A stretch of DNA of 64,000 nucleotides, taken from NCBI GenBank assembly GCA_902780495.1, contig CACZFM010000013.1, positions 1 to 64,000 on the forward strand, given 5' to 3'. The notes under the pieces were generated by a model. That model saw nothing but the letters and a program-made list of their open reading frames with translations, had not been told where the DNA came from and made no database searches. The DNA comes from an uncultured Bacteroidales bacterium. GTDB lineage: Bacteria > Bacteroidota > Bacteroidia > Bacteroidales > Paludibacteraceae. The position numbers and the translations under genes are program-made. Below are positions 26,525-36,084 of the stretch, one piece after another (the first letter of the stretch is position 1; every line of letters begins with the position of its first letter).

Positions 26525-27424
26525 GTGATTCAGAAGTTCCTCGATTATATTGCCATCGAGAGGAAGTATTCACCTCGCACGGTGCAGACCTATCGCGATG
26601 ACTTATACGAGTTTTGCCGTCATCTGGGATGGGAACCGGAGGAGTATGATGTCTCCGCTGTCACCGAGGGGGATGTCAAAGAGTGGATTATTTCACTCAT
26701 GGAGGAAAATCACAATGCGCCCCGTAGCGTCAAGCAGAAACTGGCAGCCCTGCATTCGTTCTATCGCTTTCTCTTGCGCCTGGGGATAGTGGAGAAAGAC
26801 ATCACCCGCAGGGTCATTGCGCCCAAAGTGGACAAACCCTTGCCCGTGTTCTTCAAAACAGGTGAGATGGAGGAAGCCACCGCGTGGGATGAGGCAGCCG
26901 ATGATTTCCTATCCATCCGCAATGCCCTTATCATCGAAATGCTCTACCAGACCGGTATGCGGCAGGCGGAGATGTTGGGGCTCAAAGATAGCGATGTCGA
27001 TACACGCCAACAGCAAATCCGTGTCTTCGGTAAAAGGAGCAAGGAACGCATTATCCCTATCGGCGAAAGGCTCTGCGCGCAGATTGAGACCTATCGGCAG
27101 GCAAGGGACGGACAGTACGGCACGTTTTTTGTAACACAGAAAAGTAACGGACAGGTCGTACCCCTTACCAAAGGTGTTCTGTATAATGTCGTTCGCGAAA
27201 GGATGGGCGAGGTCTCAACCCTCAAAAAGCATTCGCCGCATGTGCTGCGACATACTTTTGCAACAACCATGCTCAACAACGGCGCCGACATTCGTACCAT
27301 ACAGCAACTCCTGGGCCATGCTTCGCTCGCTGCCACGCAGGTTTATACCCATACCACCTTCGAGCAGATACGCCAAACCTACCAAAACGCCCATCCAAGG
27401 GCACAAAAAGATAATAAAGACTGA
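26525..27424 (+). CDS. Tyrosine recombinase, XerC/XerD type
   Basis: The start is GTG at 26525, since no in-frame ATG precedes the conserved N-terminal SAM-like domain (FLDYIAIERKYSPRTVQTYRDDL). The 299-residue length and arrangement fit chromosomal Xer proteins. Catalytic residues are visible as Arg in QTGMRQAEMLGL, His-x-x-Arg in SPHVLRHTFAT, His in LLGHASLAATQ and Tyr in VYTHTTFEQ. Role: resolves chromosome dimers at dif with its partner. Its position next to nucleotide salvage and hibernation-factor genes is ordinary for the group. I see no integration signs around it, so I do not consider it a mobile-element integrase. Confidence 0.88.
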   Translation: MIQKFLDYIAIERKYSPRTVQTYRDDLYEFCRHLGWEPEEYDVSAVTEGDVKEWIISLMEENHNAPRSVKQKLAALHSFYRFLLRLGIVEKDITRRVIAPKVDKPLPVFFKTGEMEEATAWDEAADDFLSIRNALIIEMLYQTGMRQAEMLGLKDSDVDTRQQQIRVFGKRSKERIIPIGERLCAQIETYRQARDGQYGTFFVTQKSNGQVVPLTKGVLYNVVRERMGEVSTLKKHSPHVLRHTFATTMLNNGADIRTIQQLLGHASLAATQVYTHTTFEQIRQTYQNAHPRAQKDNKD

Positions 27425-27438
27425 AAAACATACATACC

Positions 27439-27867
27439 ATGAAACGCCTATTTTTTACCCTCTTTCTCTCCGTCTGCGCATTGGCTTGGACCAATGCTGA
27501 AGTCATATACCTCACGCAGGCTGATTTTAAGAAAAAGATAATGGACTATTCCTCCGAAAAGGAATGGACCTACTATGGCAAGAAACCTGCTGTTATCGAT
27601 TTCTATACCACTTGGTGCGGACCCTGCAAACGCCTCGCACCTATCATGGAAGAACTCTCTGAAACCTACAAAAAGAAAGTCATCTTCTATAAAGCGGATA
27701 CCGAACAGGAACGCGAACTCGCGCGGGTTTTCCAGATTAGCAGCATACCGCAGGTGCTTTATATCCCTGTGGATGGACAACCCATCCTCCTCAAAGGCCT
27801 CTATCCCAAAGAGGAAATCATCCGTCTCATCGACGAACATTTGTTGAACAAAAAGCCTGAGAAATAA
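27439..27867 (+). CDS. Exported thioredoxin-like protein
   Basis: 142 residues with a signal peptide (MKRLFFTLFLSVCALAWTNA) and a thioredoxin fold holding the redox motif TTWCGPCKRLAPIMEEL near residue 56. The cis-Pro loop is SSIPQVLYIP. It probably reduces or oxidises disulfides of periplasmic proteins. This could be relevant to the Cys-rich repeat protein in the first 10 kb, but no direct link is visible. It lies 14 bases after the recombinase gene and six bases before the antiporter gene, so it is likely co-transcribed with them. Confidence 0.88.
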   Translation: MKRLFFTLFLSVCALAWTNAEVIYLTQADFKKKIMDYSSEKEWTYYGKKPAVIDFYTTWCGPCKRLAPIMEELSETYKKKVIFYKADTEQERELARVFQISSIPQVLYIPVDGQPILLKGLYPKEEIIRLIDEHLLNKKPEK

Positions 27868-27873
27868 GCTGCC

Positions 27874-29544
27874 ATGCAAGTCGAACTCCTGCTCCTGGTC
27901 CTTAGTCTGCTTTTCTTTGCCAGCATCTTTTCCGACCGTATCGGAAAACGCTACGGCGTGCCTGCACTCCTCCTTTTTATGGCGGTGGGTATCATCTTTG
28001 GACCCGAAGGACTGGGAAAATGGATTAGCGAAGACGGAGTAGGTTACATATCATCCATCTCCACCTCTTCTGCACAGGCAATGGGCACTATCTCGCTTTG
28101 TGTCATCCTCTTCTCCGGAGGTATGGATACCCGTATCTCCGACATACGCCCTGTTTTCGGACCGGGCGGCACATTGGCAACGGTCGGTGTCATGCTTACA
28201 TGCCTTATTTCGGGAACCATTATCTATCTCGTACTGGGCTGGGTTAATGCCATTGCCTCTGTCGGATTTGCTTCGGCGCTTCTCATTGCCGCCACCATGT
28301 CTTCCACCGACTCGGCAAGTGTCTTCTCCATCCTTCGTACCAATCGGATGGGACTCAAGCACAACCTTCGTCCCTTGCTGGAGCTGGAGTCAGGTGCCAA
28401 CGATCCCATGGCGTATGTACTCACCATCACCCTCATCGGCATTGTCACATCCCATCCTTCCTCTGTCAGTGCCTTGGAGATTGCACAGGAAATCGTTATC
28501 CAGATTATTGTCGGTGCGGTCATGGGCTTTGCTCTTGGCAAGATGGCGATTGCCCTTATGCGTAAGGTGCAACTGACCAACGAGAGTCTCTATCCTATCA
28601 TGATTCTCACCTTCTGTATCTTCATCTTTGCCGTCACCTATTACATGAAAGGCAATAGTTTTCTGGCTGTCTATATGGGAGGTTTGATGATTGGTAACAG
28701 CAAGTTTGCCCGCAAACGCCAGACCCTTTCTTTCTTCGACGGACTCTCTTGGCTCTGCCAATTGGTCATGTTCCTTATGTTGGGACTTATGGTCAAGCCG
28801 CATGAACTCGTGCGGATGGAAGTGTGGTTGCCTTGCTTGGTAATTAGTTTCGTAATGATATTCATTTCGCGTCCTTTGTCAGTCTTTCTCTGTCTCTGGC
28901 CGTTCAAGAACTATAAGAACAGCGATAAACTCTTTGTCAGTTGGGTGGGGCTGAAAGGTGCCGTGCCGGTCATCTTCGCCATACTCTGTATGGCAAGTGG
29001 CGTTCCTCATGCTACCTTGCTCTTCCACATCGTTTTCCTGTGTACCATCGTTTCCCTTGTCATCCAGGGAACATCCGTCAGTTCGGCGGCACGGGCGCTT
29101 AACCTTGCCGAACCCGCACAGGAACGCAATCGCATCACCCATTTTGACATCGAACTGCCCGAAGATATCGAAGCCTATGCCCGCGAAATGGTGGTCACCG
29201 AACAGATGCTGGAGCGAGGAACACAACTCAAGGATATGAATATCCCGGATACCGTACGGGTTATTATGGTTCGGCGGGGCGAGAACTTTGCCGTCCCAAG
29301 CGGAAAAAGTGAACTCCAGAAAGGGGATATCATGCTCGTTATCAGCGAAGAAGATATTGCCCATGTCGCACAAGTGCAGGAAGAGGAAGAAGACTATGCC
29401 CTCAACGAATGGGGACTCCGTTTCATCAATCATACGGGCGCTTTCTTGCGCGAACGGTGGCATAACCTGGCGGAAGGCGCTTCGGCTCCGTTCCGCAAAA
29501 CGAAGACTACGGACGAACAAAAAACCGACCACCCAAACGGGTAG
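27874..29544 (+). CDS. Potassium/proton antiporter (NhaP2/CvrA type)
   Basis: The 556-residue protein has about 12 membrane segments (residues 1-395) of the CPA1 family, with the conserved ESGANDPMAY motif in the fifth to sixth helix region (near residue 171). The cytosolic TrkA-C-like regulatory part (residues about 400-495) contains VIMVRRGENFAVPSG and LQKGDIMLVISEEDI. It exports K+ in exchange for protons in the inner membrane. The C-terminal 60 residues are charged and of low complexity. The coding end carries, on the opposite strand, the terminator hairpin of the convergent hibernation-factor gene. Confidence 0.9.
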   Translation: MQVELLLLVLSLLFFASIFSDRIGKRYGVPALLLFMAVGIIFGPEGLGKWISEDGVGYISSISTSSAQAMGTISLCVILFSGGMDTRISDIRPVFGPGGTLATVGVMLTCLISGTIIYLVLGWVNAIASVGFASALLIAATMSSTDSASVFSILRTNRMGLKHNLRPLLELESGANDPMAYVLTITLIGIVTSHPSSVSALEIAQEIVIQIIVGAVMGFALGKMAIALMRKVQLTNESLYPIMILTFCIFIFAVTYYMKGNSFLAVYMGGLMIGNSKFARKRQTLSFFDGLSWLCQLVMFLMLGLMVKPHELVRMEVWLPCLVISFVMIFISRPLSVFLCLWPFKNYKNSDKLFVSWVGLKGAVPVIFAILCMASGVPHATLLFHIVFLCTIVSLVIQGTSVSSAARALNLAEPAQERNRITHFDIELPEDIEAYAREMVVTEQMLERGTQLKDMNIPDTVRVIMVRRGENFAVPSGKSELQKGDIMLVISEEDIAHVAQVQEEEEDYALNEWGLRFINHTGAFLRERWHNLAEGASAPFRKTKTTDEQKTDHPNG

Positions 29545-29548
29545 TCGG
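29525..29548 (-). terminator. Terminator of the hibernation-factor gene, inside the antiporter 3' end
   Basis: A 10-bp stem (CCGACYACCC / GGGTRGTCGG, one weak pair) with a 4-base loop is followed on the minus strand by six Ts. It overlaps the last codons and stop of the antiporter gene. Confidence 0.75.
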
Positions 29549-29569
29549 CTGGTGACAAGAATAAGTTAC

Positions 29570-29860
29570 TCATTTGTTGGTTTTTATCCGCTCCAGTTGT
29601 CTCTCTATGGCTTCTAATGTGTCATCCACACTCTGTTCGAACGTATCGCATACTTTCTTGGCAAATAGCTCTGACCCTACGCCACGAACGCTTATCTGCG
29701 CTTCTTTGTTCAGGTTAGTCTCGGGTTTGACGAGAGTCATCTTTACTTCCATCTCTGCGCTTTCGGGCAGAAGTTTGGAGAAACGTTTGGTCTTCTTCTC
29801 AATGTGTTCGCTCAAACGGTTAGCGATGTCAAAATTCACGGCTTGAATACTCAGTTTCAT
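29570..29860 (-). CDS. hpf: Ribosome hibernation-promoting factor (HPF/YfiA family)
   Basis: 96 residues. It begins MKLSIQAVNFDIANRLSEHIEKK and continues with beta strands and a basic helix (IEKKTKRFSKLLP), the fold that binds in the 30S channel and silences ribosomes in stationary phase. The length is that of the short form without the dimerising C-terminal domain. A possible -7 element on the minus strand (TATTTTTG at 29919-29926) lies about 60 bases upstream. A terminator follows at 29525-29548, so this looks like a single-gene unit. Confidence 0.9.
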   Translation of the reverse strand: MKLSIQAVNFDIANRLSEHIEKKTKRFSKLLPESAEMEVKMTLVKPETNLNKEAQISVRGVGSELFAKKVCDTFEQSVDDTLEAIERQLERIKTNK

Positions 29861-30064
29861 ACTTTTTCCTCCTTTGATGGTTAGTTTGTGTTATCGTTTA
29901 AGAGGCATTTGTCCTCCTCAAAAATAAGGGTACAAAAATCGTGCCAATCAAAAGGGTTTCGTGGGGTTTTATCTAAAAGTATCGTATTCTTGGCATTCGA
30001 AGAGCATAAAATAAGAAAAATGAAAAAAAGAGTAAAAAAATTTGCATATATAAAATATTTTTTG

Positions 30065-30073
30065 TACCTTTGC
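30065..30073 (+). promoter_or_regulatory. Promoter of the 30.1-kb small gene
   Basis: The -7 element TACCTTTGC has a -33 TTTG at 30041-30044, spaced by 20 bases. Confidence 0.8.
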
Positions 30074-30102
30074 CGCCGATTTCAAAAAATGATAATTAGG
30101 AG

Positions 30103-30381
30103 ATGCCGACCAACTATCAAATGACAAATAAAATGAGTACACCGCAAGCTGTGGCAAGCAGTCGTTTCTTGACGGCAATGGGGCCGATGATTAATGATGA
30201 GTCGAAGATGGCTGTTGTTATTAATTACATCAACGCGATGCGTCACAATGAGGCACCTTGCCGCTTTACGGAAACGGAGATCCGTTCTCTCGCAGATAAG
30301 GCGGAGCATGAATATGCAACGGGAAGCGGTATGGTGTGCCATGAGGATTGGCTTAACGAAATAGCGACATGGCAAGGATAA
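30103..30381 (+). CDS. Small helical protein, antitoxin-like (function unknown)
   Basis: 92 residues from the first ATG, or 82 from ATG 30133 (MSTPQAVASSR). It has its own consensus promoter, so it is very probably real. The C-terminal part (AEHEYATGSGMVCHEDWLNEIATWQ) has the shape of the short helical antitoxins or accessory proteins in which a G-x-x-x-x-HEDW/HEEV motif precedes a final helix. No partner toxin gene lies next to it: the next gene is a large surface protein 261 bases downstream. I therefore leave the function open. Confidence 0.7.
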   Translation: MPTNYQMTNKMSTPQAVASSRFLTAMGPMINDESKMAVVINYINAMRHNEAPCRFTETEIRSLADKAEHEYATGSGMVCHEDWLNEIATWQG

Positions 30382-30642
30382 TTTGGCACTCCCTCCAAAA
30401 CCCATCTACAGTGGTAACTAAAATATAAATAATATCACAAACAAACCAAATACATTGTAAATTGAAAACTGCTATGACAACGAAACAACCGAAAGAACAA
30501 CAGGTTAATCCGGCATGGAGATAAGTGAGATGCGATACTCGTTTTGCTTTTTACAGGAAACAAGGTTTGGATTTGATATATAATGCAAAATAGTCCTACA
30601 TAGAATTAAAATACAAATCATTAATAAAAAACTAAATACATT
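30382..30642. other. Intergenic stretch before the InlB-repeat gene
   Basis: AT-rich. It holds one tiny frame (ATG 30474 to TAA 30524, 16 codons, MTTKQPKEQQ) with nothing to support expression. I see no consensus TAnnTTTGC promoter and no hairpin of note, although the downstream gene must be transcribed from somewhere in this gap. Confidence 0.4.
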
Positions 30643-33600
30643 ATGAAACATTTAAAACTAAAATCATTTTTTCTTGCCCTCCTCCTCACCTGCGGCGTAG
30701 GACAGATGTGGGCGAATGAAACCAAGGTGGTGGGTGTTACGATGCCGACCGATAACACGTATACACCTTTTATAAATGTGAACCGAGATAACTGGGCCAT
30801 TGGATCGTGGTATTGCCACAAGATGACAAGAGCTGGTCTCACATTCGAGGGTAAGCAATTATATATTGATTCTTACGACACATCAAATGGGTGGATTTGG
30901 AATTTTCAGTTCCAAACATATAATAATGACAATACCAATGATGGCCAACACTATTCCAAAGAAATGTGGAAAGATGCAAGGGCTAATCACTTTAATAAAT
31001 GGATATATGATTGGGATGGGGATGCTACCTGTACCCAATATCAAACGGGAAGCGACAATTCAAGTTATAGCTTTTCTACATCGAAGTTATATTTTGATGC
31101 TTCTGATTGGGAAGAAACAAATATCCGTGTTGTGATAGGTCATGCTAGTTGCCAAAAATATCGTGACATGTCTCCTGTGACAGGAACAAAACTTTACTAC
31201 AACAATTACCTCGATACATGGAATGATGCAATGGGATTTGGTATAGTAGGTGGAGAAACAGGTACCGGAGACAAGGCTCGTGTCGGAAACGGCACGGCAT
31301 ACAATCAATGGCTAACTGATGTGTCGGATAAAGCAGTAGAATATACAGGATTGAGGCATTATGGTTTAAATAACAATGGAGATGCTGTTTGTTATTTAGT
31401 TGTAAATAATGGTAAGGAAGGTGAAAAACCGGATGTATACTATGATAGCAATTATCGGACTTACTTAAATGCCACTCAAACCTACAATAGTGTTGTTAAG
31501 ACGATAGGTGGTTCCTATACTTCGGGCAATTCAAAATCGACCATTAATATATCTTCTTATGAGTTGACAAGCCAAGGTGGTACGACAAAACGTACACCGT
31601 CTATCTCTACCTCTGCAAGCAGCACTACCGTTTCTGCTTGTCGTACGGCAACAACGCAATTACAAGTAGGTACTCCTGCAACGGGTTATCGATTCGATGG
31701 TTGGTGGACAGGAGCAACTTCGGGAACTCAGATATCTTCAAAGGAGAAGTACACGTATTATCCGACGAGTGCAAATACCTATTATGCACGTTTCTCGGAG
31801 ATAGCACGTACTGTGACGGTAGCATATGAATGTGGAGGTACTTCAATTAAATCAAATGGCTCTGTAGAAAATGTTGGTGTTACTACCGCAAACACTACTA
31901 CAGCGCCGGATATCACGGGCTATACATTTAGTACGTGGTCGGCTGTGCCGACTGGTGTAACAACGGGAAGTTCGTTAACCGGCAAGACGATTTCTATCAA
32001 TGCATCTGATGACGGCAAAACGATTGTTGCTAATTATACACTCAATAGTCACACGTTGACATGGGATTTAGATGGCGGTACGGTTACAACGGCCGGAACC
32101 TGTGCGGATGCTGCGGCTACGGGGACTCCCAATGGGTCTGTTAATTATGGAGCATCCATTACGGCTCCTGTGGTAACAAAGGCAGGATATACTTTTGCAG
32201 GATGGGATGTTACTCCGGCAAGTACGATGCCCGATGATGATGTTACTTACACGGCTCAATGGACCGAGATTACTAAAACCGTATCGTTTGCAAATGATGG
32301 AAATGGAACAACGAGTCCTAATACAAACCAAACCGTTGGAGTAGTGACGGGTGTTTCTATTAACGCAACAGGGAATACGGGATATGACTTTGACCATTGG
32401 GCAAGTTCGAATGGTGGTACATTCTCTGTTGGTACGACTACGGCAAGTCAGACCTTTACTCCGACGGCTAATACAACTCTGACCGCATATTTTAGTGCTA
32501 AGACTTATACAAGAGGTACCCTTGATAAAAAAGGTGGAAGTTCAGATGGTGAGTATTCGGTTACATACAACGCAACGAGTATTACTATTGATGATGAACC
32601 GGAGTATGCCGGATATCAAGTTGCAGGATACTATCTTGACCAGGGTTATAATTATATTGTGGCAGATGCGGAAGGTAATTTGACTCAAACAGTTACGGAC
32701 TATGTAACAGAGCACCATTGGATATATGATGGTACTGTCACGCTTTATACAAAATGGGAGGCGAAGTCTTATCAAATCACTCTTTCGCCGGAATTGTCTC
32801 CGACAACGGGAACCAATGGTTCTCCGTACTTCACAGTGACCTCTGGTCAGAATAACTATAGATTTGGATCAGGCAAAGATATTGCAATGACCCGACCGAC
32901 CAAAGAAGGCTATACCTTTAATGGGTATTGGACCGATTCAAGTGGTGGTAATCAGATATTTAATGCTTCCGGCGGTATCGTTGGTAACGTGTCGGGTTAT
33001 ACAGCCGCAAATTCAAACTGGGAAAACACCGATGATGACCTCACCCTTTATGCCCACTGGACCAATAACGGTACGTATGTGTTCAAAGGTGGAGCAATCG
33101 GTAATGAGACCAGTTGGAGTACTGCTGCTAACTGGACGAAGGGCGTGGCTCCGAGTGTGAATAACGGAAGTGAGGATATCATCATTCTTGCTCCTGTGGA
33201 GATTCCTGCCAGCGCAACAACTAATGTCAATAGCGTCCGTATCGGTACTGTAGGTAGTTATACCCCAACCGGTGGTAGCGCGATTGATGCAGCCGGTAAA
33301 CTGACTATCCCCGCTACGGCTATGTTGAAAGTAACTACCAATGTGCAGAACTACAACTTCAGTAATTCCTCTGCAACCCCCACCACAGAATCTACGCTGC
33401 ATATAGAGTCGGCTTCTACAGGTAACGGTGCATTGGTATGGGGAGCCTCCGGTACTCCGGGTAGAGCACAAGTGGATTTCTATACCAAGTCTTCCGCTGC
33501 CGGAAATTGGGAGGGTGCTCCCACCGATGTAAACCAATATATCGGAACACCGTTTAGCGATGCAAATGTGCTGTACAACTACTACAACGCTTGGACATTC

Positions 33601-34680
33601 AAGGTAAACGCTGCCGGTACGGATTGGGAACGCCTGAAAGGCGATGAAACAATGTATCCGTTCGTGGGTTATGATGTGATTTATGACGGTGCTGCCGGCC
33701 ATATCTTCCAGATGGATGGTACACTGGTAACCAACGAAAACAAGACTTGTACGCTGTCTCACACTACGGCTGGAGACGAGAACTTGCTTGCTAACTCTTG
33801 GACTGCCCCAATCTGGATTAAAGGATTTGAAGCAACTGACTTTTCCAAAGCTTCTGATGCATCCATCTATATCTTTAATTCGACCAGTGAGAATCTGTCT
33901 GCAGGCGATAAATCTGTTACCGGCGGTAACTATACCGCTTACACACCCGGAACATCCGGTACTGATGATTACATCCAGTCTATGCAGTCCTTCTCGGTAC
34001 TCTCCTCCGGTGGTGCCGGTTCGGTTACACTCAATTATACCAATTTGGTGCTGAATCCTGCTTCACACAGCCATATTGCCCCAATGCACGCTCCGCGTCG
34101 TTTCGCAGACGGTGAGACAGAACCGGAAGAAAACCTTGAACCCAAGATGGACTTCTTGCGCCTGCGCGTAGCTGACACGAACGGCTGGGCAGATGAACTG
34201 AAGATTTATATCCGCGAGGACTTTGTGGAAGAGTTCGAGAACGGCTTCGATGCCCGCAAGATGTACGGCGATCCCGCAGCACCTACCTTGTACGGTATCT
34301 CGCCCGATGGACGGATGGCTATCAACTGTATTCCGACTGCCGACAATCATGTTGTTGGTTTCCATGGCGGTTCGGCAAGCAATGAATATACCTTCCGCTT
34401 CACTTACGATGGAGAAGACGAACTCTATCTGCGTGACAACAAGACCGGAATAGAAACCCCCATCACCGCAGAGGATACCTACAGCTTCACCACTGAATCC
34501 GGTGACAACGACCTGCGCTTCAGCATCATCCGCAAAACACCGGCCGTTCCTACGGACATTGAGACGGTGACGGGTGAAGGCTTGCAGACTACGGGCGTAC
34601 AGAAGATAATGTACAACGGCATGCTTTACATCCTCCGCAGCGGACGTATCTATGACGCTACCGGCGCGCTGGTAAAATAA
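30643..34680 (+). CDS. Large secreted protein with InlB-like (Flg_new) repeats
   Basis: 1345 residues with a signal peptide (MKHLKLKSFFLALLLTCGVGQMWA). The first 330 residues are a beta-rich domain with many aromatic residues. Residues about 340-810 hold about seven InlB-type B-repeats (GYRFDGWWTG, GYTFAGWDVT, GYDFDHWASS, GYTFNGYWTD, each ending in a YxAxF or YxAxW strand). The last 450 residues include an Asn/Ser/Thr-rich beta region. A tail MYNGMLYILRSGRIYDATG nearly repeats the ending of the protein at 1407-2297. The Lys/Asn-richer codon use of the first part contrasts with the more GC-rich last quarter. Probable surface adhesin or glycan binder; ligand unknown. Confidence 0.8.
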   Translation: MKHLKLKSFFLALLLTCGVGQMWANETKVVGVTMPTDNTYTPFINVNRDNWAIGSWYCHKMTRAGLTFEGKQLYIDSYDTSNGWIWNFQFQTYNNDNTNDGQHYSKEMWKDARANHFNKWIYDWDGDATCTQYQTGSDNSSYSFSTSKLYFDASDWEETNIRVVIGHASCQKYRDMSPVTGTKLYYNNYLDTWNDAMGFGIVGGETGTGDKARVGNGTAYNQWLTDVSDKAVEYTGLRHYGLNNNGDAVCYLVVNNGKEGEKPDVYYDSNYRTYLNATQTYNSVVKTIGGSYTSGNSKSTINISSYELTSQGGTTKRTPSISTSASSTTVSACRTATTQLQVGTPATGYRFDGWWTGATSGTQISSKEKYTYYPTSANTYYARFSEIARTVTVAYECGGTSIKSNGSVENVGVTTANTTTAPDITGYTFSTWSAVPTGVTTGSSLTGKTISINASDDGKTIVANYTLNSHTLTWDLDGGTVTTAGTCADAAATGTPNGSVNYGASITAPVVTKAGYTFAGWDVTPASTMPDDDVTYTAQWTEITKTVSFANDGNGTTSPNTNQTVGVVTGVSINATGNTGYDFDHWASSNGGTFSVGTTTASQTFTPTANTTLTAYFSAKTYTRGTLDKKGGSSDGEYSVTYNATSITIDDEPEYAGYQVAGYYLDQGYNYIVADAEGNLTQTVTDYVTEHHWIYDGTVTLYTKWEAKSYQITLSPELSPTTGTNGSPYFTVTSGQNNYRFGSGKDIAMTRPTKEGYTFNGYWTDSSGGNQIFNASGGIVGNVSGYTAANSNWENTDDDLTLYAHWTNNGTYVFKGGAIGNETSWSTAANWTKGVAPSVNNGSEDIIILAPVEIPASATTNVNSVRIGTVGSYTPTGGSAIDAAGKLTIPATAMLKVTTNVQNYNFSNSSATPTTESTLHIESASTGNGALVWGASGTPGRAQVDFYTKSSAAGNWEGAPTDVNQYIGTPFSDANVLYNYYNAWTFKVNAAGTDWERLKGDETMYPFVGYDVIYDGAAGHIFQMDGTLVTNENKTCTLSHTTAGDENLLANSWTAPIWIKGFEATDFSKASDASIYIFNSTSENLSAGDKSVTGGNYTAYTPGTSGTDDYIQSMQSFSVLSSGGAGSVTLNYTNLVLNPASHSHIAPMHAPRRFADGETEPEENLEPKMDFLRLRVADTNGWADELKIYIREDFVEEFENGFDARKMYGDPAAPTLYGISPDGRMAINCIPTADNHVVGFHGGSASNEYTFRFTYDGEDELYLRDNKTGIETPITAEDTYSFTTESGDNDLRFSIIRKTPAVPTDIETVTGEGLQTTGVQKIMYNGMLYILRSGRIYDATGALVK

Positions 34681-34723
34681 TGGTTACTATCTGAATGTTG
34701 AATATTAAAAGTTTCATACAACG

Positions 34724-35065
34724 ATGAAAAAGTTAATGATATTAGTTGTTATGGCGGCAGCCCTCGCGCTGCCTGCCATGGCACAGAGTTCTCAGGACTG
34801 GCAGTCCACCTCCACAATGCGAGGCGCCGGTAGTTCTCTCTCCTCCCAAGTAACCGCCGTTGGCGCTACTTCCGTAGAGGATATGTCAAGCACCACGATG
34901 TCTGCCGGCCAACCCGGAGGCCCGCGCAGGATTGGTCCGACACACGGTGAGGATAACCCGAACCCTGTCGGAGAACCTGTTCTGCCCCTGTTGCTGATGG
35001 CTGCGGCTGCTGCAGGCGTAATCTATCTGCGTAAGCGCAACGCGCACAACAAAGCGCAAGCATAA
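34724..35065 (+). CDS. Small exported protein with a C-terminal membrane anchor and basic tail
   Basis: 113 residues. It has a signal peptide (MKKLMILVVMAAALALPAMAQ), a Ser/Thr/Gly-rich middle, then PVGEPVLPLLLMAAAAAGVIYLRKRN. This is a Pro/Gly motif, one hydrophobic helix and a short basic end. The tripartite ending is like sorting signals of the LPXTG or PEP-CTERM kind, although no sortase-like gene is in the window. It follows the InlB-repeat protein by 43 bases and is followed by a clear terminator, so the two form a unit. It may anchor or process its large neighbour; this is inference. Confidence 0.7.
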   Translation: MKKLMILVVMAAALALPAMAQSSQDWQSTSTMRGAGSSLSSQVTAVGATSVEDMSSTTMSAGQPGGPRRIGPTHGEDNPNPVGEPVLPLLLMAAAAAGVIYLRKRNAHNKAQA

Positions 35066-35094
35066 TCATCTTTAGCCTATCTCGCGCCACTTAA

Positions 35095-35127
35095 GATATG
35101 CTAAGGGTATGCTAAGGGTATGCTATT
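35095..35127. repeat. Three 11-bp tandem units
   Basis: GATATGCTAAG, GGTATGCTAAG, GGTATGCTATT. The same 11-base period occurs at four other intergenic loci in the window, with unrelated unit sequences. Confidence 0.85.
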
Positions 35128-35134
35128 GTTATGG

Positions 35135-35165
35135 TCAGACTGTACCGATGGTACGGTCTGATTTT
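35135..35165 (+). terminator. Rho-independent terminator after the small anchored protein
   Basis: A 12-bp stem (TCAGACTGTACC / GGTACGGTCTGA, one G-T pair) with a 3-base loop, followed by TTTT. It separates the surface-protein unit from the opposing dapA gene. Confidence 0.85.
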
Positions 35166-35189
35166 ACCAAATATATGTCAGTCCGGGAA

Positions 35190-36084
35190 TTATAAAAGGG
35201 ACAGTTCACGGGCGATATCGCTCTCTAATTCTGCAGTGGCAGGAACCAACGGCAAACGCAGCGCGTTGCTTGCCAGCCCCATCTGCGACAGCACGGCTTT
35301 AATGCCGGTGGGATTGCCTTCGCGGAACAACAATTGCACCATCGGAGCAAAACGTTCCTGCATCTCCGTATTCCGCTCGCGGAGCATTCGTCCCACTTCC
35401 GCAGGCCAGGCGTTTGATGCCACCGAGATAAGCCCCGCGGCACCCATACGCATCATCTCAACGGCTATGCCGTCATCGCCCGATATAACCAGAAACGGCT
35501 GTTGCACTAAAGCAAACAAACCCAGTCCGTCCTGCACCAACGAAATAAGATGCTGTATCTGCTCCAAATTGCCACTGGCTTCCTTAATGCCCAAAACTTT
35601 TTCGGGATTTTGGTTCCAGATGCGCACAACGGTTTCAGGCAGCATATTCACGCCCGTGCGCCCGGGTACATTATATAATATAACCGGCACCGGCGAAGCT
35701 TCCGCCACCGCCGTGAAATGTTGGAACAAACCTTCCTGGTTGGGCTTGTTGTAATAAGGGCACACACTCAGTATGGCGGCAAAAGACTCTTTCAGTTCTT
35801 CGCGAAGTGCCTGCAGTTGTGCCACTACCGCCGCCGTGCAGTTACCCCCTACGCCTAACACCAACGGCACACGCCCCGCCACATGGCGCACGATAAAACG
35901 CCGCACCTGCCGCCGTTCTTCGTCGGTCAATGTAACGGCTTCGCCCGTAGTGCCAAGCACAACCAGATAATCCACGCCTGCCGTCAACTGGCGGTCCACC
36001 AAGCGCGAAAGGGCATTGAAGTCAACTTCGCCCGAAGGCAGAAAAGGCGTAACAAGGGCGGTGCCGAGACCGCGTAACGAAGGA

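Noticed and set aside
26525-27424. Tyrosine recombinase as integrase of the 54.7-61.3 kb segment
   Set aside because: It is 28 kb away, in a housekeeping context, and has the length and motifs of chromosomal Xer recombinases.
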